Source: Desmodus rotundus (taxonomy: Eukaryota > Chordata > Mammalia > Chiroptera > Phyllostomidae). From it: 64,000 bases of DNA. Positions 23,882 through 32,982 of this stretch are shown here, one piece after another. The stretch lies in the NCBI RefSeq assembly GCF_022682495.2, contig NC_071392.1, positions 85,080,797-85,144,796 of the forward strand. The letters run 5' to 3'. Position 1 is the stretch's first letter, and each line of letters opens with the position of its first letter. The position numbers were made by a program, and so were the translations under genes. Under the pieces are notes generated by a model. The model was not told where the DNA came from. It searched no databases and saw nothing but the letters and a program-made list of their open reading frames with translations.

Positions 23882-24466
23882 AACTTTATTTTTATTTATT
23901 TTTTTAAATTTTTTATTGGTATTCTATTACAGTTGTCCCATTTCTTCCCCCTTTGCCCTCCTCTGCCCAGCCCACCCCCCACTCCCACAGTGAACCCCAC
24001 TCCGTTGTCCATGTCCGTGGGTCATTCATACGTGTTCTCTGACTAGTTCCTTCCCCTTCTTTCCATCATTATTCCCCTCGGTGCTCCCCCTTCCCCTCTG
24101 GTTGCTGTCACTCTGTTCCATGTTTCCATGCCTCTGGTTCTATTTTGCTTGTTAGTTAATTTTTGTTCATTGGGTTCCTCTTACAGGTGAGATCATGTGG
24201 TGTGTCTTTCGGCACCTGGCTGATTTCACTTAGCATAATGCTCTCCAGTTCCAGCCATGCTGTTGCAAAGGGTAGGAGCTCCTTCTTTCTTTTGCTGTGT
24301 AGTATTCCACTGTGTAAATGTACCACAATTTTTTGATCCACTCATTTACTGATGGGCACTTAGGCTGTTTCCAGCACTTGGCTATTGTAAACAGCACTGC
24401 TATGAACATAGGGGTGCACAGGTTCTTTTGAAATGGTGTTTTGGGATTCTTAAGAGTATATGTCCA
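23882..24466 (-). mobile_element. Old LINE-1 3' fragment, part 1
   Basis: The antisense strand encodes the C-terminal end of ORF2 (HSGILHSKRKKELLPFATAW at about 24230-24320), followed in sense by the 3' UTR and an AT-rich tail. It is clearly diverged from the full-length copy at 13-20 kb. The fragment breaks at 24466 and resumes at 25957 after a nested insertion. Confidence 0.88.
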
Positions 24467-25941
24467 ATTTGTTTACATGATAATTTTTATAGAATAGTTT
24501 TCTGTAACGGCAATAACTGACAAAAAAGTTGTGAACTTTTTGGACACTTTCTATATGTATGGTCAAACTGATCCAGAAAACCTGTACCAATATGCACTAT
24601 ATATGCATACACTTATTCTACCAAAGCCTTTTTGTTACTTAATTTATTCTATTTTCTAAGTATTTAGTCAAAACAACATCTTATTTCTATTTATATTTCT
24701 TTTATTATCAGTGAAAGGAAACATCTCATTATTTTTTTCATTATTTATTTGAAAGAAATATGAACAAAAATCCCTATGGTTGTTTTCTTCCAGCTTTGGG
24801 AACTTAAGATTTTCCTTCTATGTTTCTAGGAACACTTTATATTTTCAGGATATGGATCCCTAGTTTGTAATGTTTGCCACAGACATCTTCTCATCTCATT
24901 GGTTACTTCTTTATTAATTTGCCATTCTTGACAGAGTGATTTTTCAGTTTTTGTATAGCCAAGTCACTTTTTCTGTGATTTGGTTTGTTACTTAGAAAAT
25001 AGGAGCCTTAAAATAAACTAAATATTTTTCCAATTTTTTTCTTCCTTAGGGTTTTATGCTTAGCATTTGCTTCCTTATTTTTATAACTTTTTGCATTTCT
25101 CTCCCTCTTTCTCTCTTTCTCTCATTTCTTGAAATGTAAAGTGAAGCCCAAATAGTTAAAAAATTACCCAGCACCATTTATTAAAGAACCATTCATCTTC
25201 TTATTAAAACGTGATACACAATCATATTTAAAAGTTGATTTGCAAGCTAGAAAAACTTTTCGGTTGGTATGTGTAGGAACTGAGACCTGACACGAGACAC
25301 TGTTTAGTGAGCACAACAGGAAGTATGTGTACGACAACCAATGAGAAAACCAGGAGGGGCGCCATGGCAAAGCTCTACTTTCACTACATGTCTTGGCTTC
25401 AGGTGGCTACGTGTCTTGATTTCCAGCCAGTGTTTACTGGGTTTCCTTGCTCATTGCCTCAAAGATAATGTTTTCAAAAAGACCAAACCAAAGAAGGAGG
25501 AGGAGGAGGAAGGGGAAGGGAAGGAAGAAGAGGAAGAAGGAGAAGGAGGAGAGAAGAAAGAGTTCTTACTGAGTGTGTTTCCCAGAGCTTGAGGCAAATG
25601 GGGACTCGAAAATCCCACTGCAGCGTTGCACAAGAAAACATATGTGCTGTCTGTCTCTACTTTTTTCCCTTGTCATTTGGTCTGCCAAATGCTAGGCTTC
25701 TCTCCGTCTGCTGTATTAAACCTTTCCCACGCACCTCGCTCATGGAATATATCAAGACTACATATGAGGTGTCATAGAGGGTAAAGAAACCTCTTGGTAT
25801 TTGCTTTGAGAAAGTCAAGTATTGCTTACAAATATAAATATCCTTCTCATAATAGCTGTTAACAATTCCTTAATATTACTGTAGCTCCCTCCATCCAAAT
25901 CATCTCAATGCAGTAAAAATATCACTACGAAATCTAAAAAA
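24467..25941 (+). mobile_element. 1.47-kb retro-inserted segment of unknown origin nested in the LINE-1
   Basis: The 15-base AAGAGTATATGTCCA occurs at 24452-24466 and again at 25942-25956, exactly where the flanking LINE-1 breaks and resumes. An A-run precedes the second copy. This is the structure of a poly(A)-primed insertion in plus orientation. The content is AT-rich with one GGA/GAA low-complexity block at 25493-25560. I do not recognise a protein or repeat family in it. It could be a processed transcript (3' UTR-like) or an LINE-1-mobilised sequence. I made no function call. Confidence 0.7.
25493..25560 (+). repeat. (GGA)n/(GAA)n purine-rich simple repeat
   Basis: This is an imperfect GGA/GAA tract giving poly-Glu/Gly or poly-Ser/Pro open frames that are not genes. 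It sits inside the nested insertion. Confidence 0.85.
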
Positions 25942-25956
25942 AAGAGTATATGTCCA

Positions 25957-26630
25957 GCAGTAGAATTGATGGGAAAGGCAGTTTCATTTTTAGTTTCTTT
26001 GAGGAAACTCCATACTGTTTTCCATAGGAGCTGTACCCATCTGCATTCCCACCAACAGTGCACTAGGGTTCCCTTTTCTCCACATCCTCACCAGCACTTG
26101 TTGTTTTTGATTTATTGATGATGGCCGTTCTGACTGGTGTAAAGTGATATATCATTGTGGTTTTAATTTGCATTTCTCTGATGGCTGGTGATGTTGAACA
26201 TCTTTTCGTATGTCTCTGAGTCATCTCTATGTCCTCCATGGAGAAGTGTCTATTCAGGTCCTCTGCCCACTTTTTAATTGGGTTGTTTATCTTCCTGGTG
26301 TTGAGTTGTATGAGTTCTTTATATATTTTGGAGATCAGACTCTGTCTGATGGGTCATTGGCAAATATGTTCTCTCATACGGTTGGTTCCCTTTTCATTTT
26401 GATGGTGGTTTCTTTCGTCATGCAGAAGCTTTTTAATTTGATGTAGTGCATCTGTTTATTTTTTCCTTCATTTCCCTTGCCCTAGGAGATATATCAGCAA
26501 AAAATATTGCTATGTAGGATATCTGAAATTTTACTTCCTATGTTTGCCTCTAGGACTTTTATGGTGTCACAATTTACATTTAAGTCTTTTATCCATTTTG
26601 GGTTTATTCTGGTGTACTCAACTTTAGTTT
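25957..26630 (-). mobile_element. Old LINE-1 3' fragment, part 2
   Basis: This continues the fragment that stops at 24466, with the same antisense ORF2 C-terminal region (for example 'ctgcattcccaccaacagtg', 'tctgactggtgtaaagtgat'). It becomes unrecognisable near 26630, the 5' truncation point. Numerous substitutions and frame breaks mark it as dead. Confidence 0.88.
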
Positions 26631-28540
26631 CTCATTTAATGCTTTCAATACCTGGGATTCAACAGGACCAGGTGGGAATAGACAGAATTATCCTAATCAA
26701 ATCTAATTGTTTGGAGGGAAAGTAATATATTTTCTGATGGTGTAAATCTGATTCTGCTCCATAGTTATCTCTGAGTTCGGATTAGTTTTAAGACTGTGGA
26801 ATTCTAGAACCGGCAGGTGGATATAGCCGCCTGAGACAACTGTCTATTGACTCACCGTTGTCTCAGTCATTCTCCGAATTAATAAGTGTGCAGACTATCT
26901 ACTCAGTTTCCAGTACTTTACTAGACATGGAGTGATATTCAAGACATCTAAGGCATGTTTCTTCCCCTTGACTTCCTCCAAATTTTATCCCTCTTCTTTC
27001 CTTCATTTAGGAGGTCCTCAGCAGAAAGCATGAACTTAAAATTTCCCTGGCAGTTCTAAGAGGCAGAGAAAGGAGGACAAACACCTGTATTATAATGCAG
27101 ATTCTTGGGCAGGGAGCAGAGACACAGCCTGTATTTATGGCCCGTAGGCCATCATTTCAGGACCCCTGAGCAGGAGAGGAACAGCGGTCTGTGAGGGTAA
27201 GGGCTTAGATATATGTGGGCCTGGGAAGAGGGGAGTTGATAATGGGGTAATAATCATCAGGGCTTTCAGGATCCACTCAAGTCTCTTGAGCTTATGCAAA
27301 TACGCGTAGGGCCCAGATGGGGGCTTGTTAAGTATAAACTGATAAGGTTTCAGGATCCTAGCTTTTCAGCCTCGGTAATGGTAGTTTTAGGGGGTATCCC
27401 CTCACTCAATGCTCTCCAAGTCCTATCTTGATGTCCTTAGGATTTGAGGAGGCTAATGAATGACACCCCTATTTTCTCACATAAATTCTGAACAAATTGA
27501 GAGAGATAAAGGAGTAAGGCAGGTGGAGAGGGAAATTTCTAGCAAAGTTACTTAAAAAGCCGATAGACAGTATGGCTTAGATCTGTGGCAACATCTGGAT
27601 TCCCAAGGCTGCAAGTTAAAGTTAGACTTAACCCACCATCGGGGATACTGAGTGGTGGATTCCATTGTGTTTGCATAACCAAAAAGCAAACAAACAAAAC
27701 ACCTGGCATATTTGATATCAGTGGACTGATGTGAGTCAGCAAAACTCAGTTATATTAACTGATTCAATGCTCCTTGAGTGAAGGGGAGCCTGCCTGGGTA
27801 CCCGAGAGAACGGGCCTGTTCTGACGTGGAGAGTCTTCTGCTAGCCTATATAAAAGTGACCTGAATCTATTTACTTGGTGACTTGTGCTCTAGGGACAAG
27901 AACATAACTAAATTTTTTGAGAGATCCTGGATCGGAATTAGTAGTAATTTGTGTTGGTGCTGGTCGTGGGGGAGACTTATTATCCGTGCGATCCATTGGT
28001 CAGGGTGGGCTTTTGGAAATTGACGAATAAATGGATTTTTAACCTAAGTCTTTCCAAGGCTAATTCAAAACATTTAGAATTCTTTCCCCTATTTCCTATG
28101 TACACTGTGGCGGGGGGTGGGGGGCGGGAGCTGTATTTCTTTTCTACAACTGGTAGAACCTCTACAACTGTTACAGTCACTGCCTGACTTCTGAAGTGAG
28201 GGCTTGCGGGGGAGGAGGGGCTGAGAGGAAATTGGTGGAGTTTCCCATTAGTAAATGTAAAGCACGTGCACATTTTGATGATTGGAACTATCAACACAGA
28301 CTTGAAGTTTGCTGGCTGATAATTTCTATTATAATCCCATTCGGTACTTCAGCATGGCCAAGCCAAAAGAATAATGAGGAATGATTGTGTTTGATTACTG
28401 GGTAATCAGGAAGTAACAATTACAGTTATAGTTCCATATGTAGCCTCCTTATTAGAGCAAATCTAATCATTCACATTTGGTATGCAACTATTCACCTAGA
28501 AAGTACATTTTGTACATTGTCTTTGAGAAGCTCGGAATTA
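26631..28540. other. Non-coding stretch with a possible retroviral LTR
   Basis: No gene is recognised. A TATATAAAAG box at 27848-27857, an octamer ATGCAAAT at about 27294 and a tract reading TGGTGCTGGTCGTGGGGGAG at about 27957 could be the remains of an LTR promoter and primer-binding site. They lie just upstream of the retroviral pol remnant. This is a weak inference. Confidence 0.35.
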
Positions 28541-28549
28541 ATTAGGTTT

Positions 28550-29411
28550 CAGTTGTCAGGGACAGCAGTATATTTTTATCTCCACACTCAGGAAATCACT
28601 GTTGCTCTGGCCCTGAACTTGACAATCCCAAAGGGTACCATACTGGTCTGTTATATGGATGATATTGTGTTGATCGGACTAGATAACAGGAAGTAGCAGG
28701 TTTCCCAAATGTCTTGGAAAGACAGATACATGGTAGTGGGTAGGTGATATACGCAGTGAAAATATTGTCACCTGCTTCTGCAGTGAAACTTGTGGGTGGG
28801 TGCTGGGTTCTTCCACTGAAATGAACACGCTGTTGTACCGTGTGCTCTCTACTATTAGGAATGCTTCCTGAAGGCCTCTACATTTTACAAGCAAAATATC
28901 TCTCAATAGGATATTATGCTCTGAGCCATTTAATGAAAGATCTAGGAAGTTGCTGATTTAGTGTGAGACTAAGTCAGAAAAGACTATTCAGCCAGCACAG
29001 GTGTTGAAGTCCAATTGGCTCTGTTTCTTGGGTTTAAACTTGGTAGATTCGGTAGTGCTAGAAGTATCTTGAGCCTGCCAAATGAAGCTCATGGCAAAGC
29101 TTAATAGGAAAATCAGAACAGGGATCCCTACACAGGCAGCAAAGTCATGTCATGCTCCTTTCTCCTCTTTAGGAAGCGGCCTCTGGTTTGTTACTGTGGT
29201 CTGTGGAGACTAAACGCCTGACTCCACATCACCAGGTGGCCATGGAATTGCTCTCGGTGGGGCTGCCTCTCTGCCATTAACTTGGATGGACTCAGCAGTG
29301 CTCCATCTTCGAGAAGAAGCATAAACAGAACAAAAGTGAATGAGGCCCTGAAGGTCCAAATAAGTTGCATAAGCAATTCCTCTGGGCCATCTTTCTTCAA
29401 CTTGCACCTCA
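28550..29411 (+). pseudogene. Endogenous retrovirus pol remnant (reverse transcriptase to RNase H region)
   Basis: The plus strand encodes CYMDDIVLIG at about 28650-28680, the retroviral reverse-transcriptase active-site motif, preceded by a leucine-rich stretch typical of class I elements. Further downstream, broken frames at about 29220-29400 (GWTQQCSIFEKK, GPEGPNKLHKQ) resemble the later pol region of class I endogenous retroviruses. Multiple stops and frameshifts interrupt it throughout, so it cannot encode a functional enzyme. It ends where the HAL1-like element inserted and probably resumes after 31305. Confidence 0.72.
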
Positions 29412-29423
29412 AGAAGACTTTTC
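29412..29423 (+). repeat. Target-site duplication, 3' side of the HAL1-like element
   Basis: AGAAGACTTTTC sits next to the poly(A) tail (poly-T on plus) and is repeated exactly at 31293-31304 beyond the 5' end. Confidence 0.88.
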
Positions 29424-31292
29424 TTTTTTTTTTTTTTTTTCTTTTCTTTTTTTTTTTTTCTTTTTAATATATTTATTGATTATGCTATTACAGTTGTCCC
29501 ATTTCCCCCCCCCACTCCACTCCATCCTGCCCTCCCCCCTCCCTCCCACATTCCCCCCCTATAGTTCATGTCCATAGGTCATACTTATAAGTTCTTTGGC
29601 TTCTACATTTCCTACACTATTTTTACCCTCCCCCTGTCTATTTTCCACCTATCATCTATGCTACTTATTCTCTGTACCTTTCCCCCTCTCTCCCCCTCCC
29701 ATTCCCTTAATGACAACCCTCATGTTCTAGTTGTTTGCCTAGTTTGCTCTCGTTTTTGTTTTATGTGTGGCCGTTAATAACTGTGAGTTTGCTGTCATTT
29801 TTACTGTTCCAATTTTTGATCTTCTTTTTCTTAGGTAACTCCCTTTAACATTTCATATAATAAGGGCTTGGTGATGATGAACTTCTTTAACTTGACCTTA
29901 TCTGAGAAGCACTTTATCTTCCCTTCCATTCTAAGTGATAGCTTTGCTGGATAGAGTAATCTTGGATGTAGGTCCTTGCATTTAATCTTGGGTAATGTAA
30001 TTATGATGTGCCTTGGCGTGTTCCTCCTTGGGTCCAGCTTCTTTGGGACTCTCTGAGCTTCCTGGACTTCCTGGAAGTCTGTTTCCTTTGCCAGATTAGG
30101 GAAGTTCTCCTTCATTATTTGTTCAAATAAGTTTTCAATTTTTTGTTCTTCCTCTTCTCCTTCTGGCACCCCTATAATTCGGATGTTAGAACGTTTCAAG
30201 GCGTCTGGGAGGTTCCTAAGCCTCTCCTCATTTTTCCAAGTTCTTGTTTCTTCATTCTTTTCTGGTTGGATGTTTGTTTCTTCCTTCTGGTCCACACCGT
30301 TGATTTGAGTCCCAGTTTCCTTCTCATCACTATTGGTTCCCTGTACATTTTCCTTTGTTTCTCTTAGCATAGGCTTCATTTTTTCATCTGTTTTTCGAAT
30401 AGATTCAACCAAGTCTGTGAGCATATTGATAACCAGTGCTTTGAACTGTGCATCCGATAGGTTGGCTATCTCTTCATCGCTTAGTTGTATTTTTTCTGGA
30501 GCTTTGAAGTGTTCTGTCATTTGGGCCATTTTTTTTTTTTTTTTTTTTTTTGTCTTGGCGCATCTGTTACTTTAAGGGGTGGAGCCTTAGGTGTTCACCA
30601 GGGCGGGGTAATGCTGGTCGCAGCGCTGTGACGCTGTACGTGGGGGAGGGGCCGAGCAGGAGCAATGGCACCTGCCTCACTCTCCTCCGGATTTCAATCT
30701 TTCACTCCGATACCCACGATCAAACTGGGCCACTCTGGTGCTGGTTCCCGAGTAAGTGGGCCTGTGCACACTCTAGGCCCCTGTGGGTCTCTCCAACAAC
30801 CTCTCCTGTGAGGCTGGGAGTCTCTCCCGCTGCCGCCCCAACCCCCACGGGCGTTTTCAATCAGAGGTTTGAGGCTTTATTTCCCTGAGCTGGAGCCCTG
30901 GGTTACGTGGTCTGCTTCACTCCCTGCCGTTTGTCCAGTTTCTCTGTGGGCGAATGTGGTGCCGCGGGGTGCTACCCGCTGCTCTGCCTGCCCGGCTCTC
31001 CACCACTCTGAGTCCGGCCCTCTGGGTTTATCTGTGCAAATGTGGGGCCACAGGGTCTGCTAGTGCTCAGTCTGCCTGCGCCATTTGTCCCACACTCCGC
31101 CAGTCTCAGTCCCGCCACAGCCACGCGAGTCCTCTCCACCCCGGTGCCGTCTCCGCCCCTCCTACCAGTCTGGATGAATGGTTATTTTCTATTTTCTTGG
31201 TGTTGGTCCCCCTTGCTGTTCGATTCTCTGTCAGTTCTGGTTGTGCAAGGAGGCGCAGTGTGTCTACCTATGCCGCCATCTTGGTTCTCCTC
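29424..31292 (-). mobile_element. HAL1-like half-LINE-1: 5' UTR + ORF1 + 3' UTR, no ORF2
   Basis: This 1.87-kb element has, in sense order, an AAGATGGCGGC-bearing 5' end and GC-rich 5' UTR (31292-30552), an A-tract, a single ORF1 (30529-29831), a short 3' UTR and a poly(A) tail. Flanking AGAAGACTTTTC copies at 29412-29423 and 31293-31304 are target-site duplications. There is no trace of endonuclease or reverse transcriptase between ORF1 and the tail. The known HAL1 ('half-L1') elements have this architecture and must borrow ORF2p from autonomous LINE-1. It interrupts the retroviral pol remnant. The intact ORF and clear duplications suggest a fairly young insertion. Confidence 0.9.
29831..30529 (-). 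CDS. ORF1 protein of the HAL1-like element
   Basis: This 232-residue open frame is homologous to LINE-1 ORF1p. The N-terminal part (LSDEEIANLSDAQFKALVIN) parallels the start of ORF1p and leads into a short coiled-coil-like segment. Residues about 114-135 carry the RRM hallmark NIRIIGVPEGEEEEQKIENL. A conserved RHIIITLP follows, then the C-terminal RLLYPAKLSLRMEGKIKCF and LLYEMLKGV. Compared with the 310-residue ORF1p at 17.3-18.2 kb, about 50 residues are missing between RHIII and LHPRLLYPA. This removes part of the C-terminal domain. The start codon directly follows a run of about 22 A residues in sense. Confidence 0.88.
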   Translation of the reverse strand: MAQMTEHFKAPEKIQLSDEEIANLSDAQFKALVINMLTDLVESIRKTDEKMKPMLRETKENVQGTNSDEKETGTQINGVDQKEETNIQPEKNEETRTWKNEERLRNLPDALKRSNIRIIGVPEGEEEEQKIENLFEQIMKENFPNLAKETDFQEVQEAQRVPKKLDPRRNTPRHIIITLPKIKCKDLHPRLLYPAKLSLRMEGKIKCFSDKVKLKKFIITKPLLYEMLKGVT

Positions 31293-31304
31293 AGAAGACT
31301 TTTC
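31293..31304 (+). repeat. Target-site duplication, 5' side of the HAL1-like element
   Basis: AGAAGACTTTTC is an exact copy of 29412-29423. The retroviral remnant appears to resume after it. Confidence 0.88.
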
Positions 31305-32982
31305 CATGAACAGTTCACTGAGGATAAAAAGATGTCACCTTGTTTATGAATGGTTCTGTTTGCTCTATTGCTACCCACCACACGTGTACTTCTGTGATAT
31401 TAAAACCCTCAGAGGGTTGCCCTGAAGGAAAAAGGAGGAGAGAAGTCTTCTCAGGGGGCGGAACTTCAATCAGCCTATCTAGTTGTTCTCTTTCTGGAGG
31501 TCGAGATATATATGGATTTCTTGGGAGTGGCTAGTGTCAGAGGGCATGATGGAGGGAATGAGGGCACGCTGTTTGAAAAGAATTCTGTAGTGTGGGTTGT
31601 CAGGGTCAGCTTGAGCAGGAGAATAATTGTATCCAATGAGAATTCTCACCAAAATGCTCTCACTTAAGACTTTGATAATCAGGTGGACAGGCTGGTCTGC
31701 TCTGAAGTTTTTTTTCTCATTTTTCCAAGTGTTTTTTATGGCTTCTTAAACCAAGGGAACAATGGGACCAAATAGGGTGCATGTAGGGACTTCTTGCAAG
31801 TCTCACCTGGCTACCACATCTGCTGAAGACCCCGTTTGTAGTGTTGGTGACCAAGCTCAGCCCCGATCTATTGCTGTAGCCCAGGTAACCCACCGGCCAA
31901 GTGGGGGTAGGAGGGCCCCGTCCTCACTGAAAATGACACTGAAAATGATGTGGATTTTCTTTCCCTTGCCATCCTCACTCCCAGCCCTACCATCCAGAAT
32001 CAACTGAATGCCTTATCTATTCCACAAAAAAAGAATTTATTTTTCAACCAAGGAAGTCACCTTCCGATGATAGTGGTCATACAGCAAGCTGGTGTCCATG
32101 GAATTAGGTACCCCTAACACATGCTTCCTCACCTAGACTCACCTGAGCTTATAAGATGTCAGGATGATCTATTGAAATCTTAGCACCACTTCAAGCTGGG
32201 AAACACCTCCTGAGGCTGAGGTGCTTGCCTGCAAAAGCCACCTGCTTCTCTCAAAAAGAAACTTCCAGTCATAACTTACACAGAGGTGAAGCTCTCACAG
32301 TTGAACTTAACAACCCATGTGCAAAATGTTGCTTTTCAGCACTACACACTGGGCTGCATTGCCTTAGAGGTTTTAGGACCATAGAGAGGACAGAGTTGAC
32401 TGCTGTAACTTCTTCTGTCCTAAGCCCCAGGGAACTTTTGTATTAACCTCTCCTGATTCAAGTGCCTGCACAGAATCCTGCAAAACAAATGACCAGAATC
32501 TGTGCCTGGTGTAGAGTCATAAGGACGAGGAGAAACAAAATGCAATACCTCCCACAACCTCCCTCCTTAAGCCCCTTCCCCTCATCCGTACTTCTGGTTA
32601 GCTCACTCCTTGTCACACGGCCTTTTTCCCATTGGCATGTATAAGCTGCCTGTGTTCAATTCAATGCAAGTAGGAGGGCTTTTGACACCCCAAATGGCTC
32701 CCGAGTGGCCGTTTTTCAATAAATCCATGATCAGTTAGAGAGAACACTATCCCCACTTCATAAACTTCAGCTGCCTAGGAGGCATTGAGTTTGCTATCTT
32801 CACTGAGAGGGGAAGAAAGGCTGTACGTATAGTCACAGCACAGGGATGTGCCAGTCACCTTCTCTGAGGGCAGAAGAGACAGGAATGCAGGGTGCAGCTC
32901 AAGGAGTCTATTTAGATTTGACTCTGAGGCTGGACATGCGTACAGGCTGCATCGAATGGTCTGGAGTTCCTGCCATGTGAGC
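31305..32982. other. Non-coding DNA between the HAL1-like insertion and PRSS58
   Basis: The first part may be the continuation of the retroviral remnant split by the HAL1-like insertion. The rest is unique-looking DNA downstream of PRSS58. I recognise no exon or RNA gene. Confidence 0.5.

Noticed and set aside
25341..25592. An 83-codon frame ending in poly-Glu/Gly
   Set aside because: It is driven by the GGA/GAA simple repeat, and no homology is seen.
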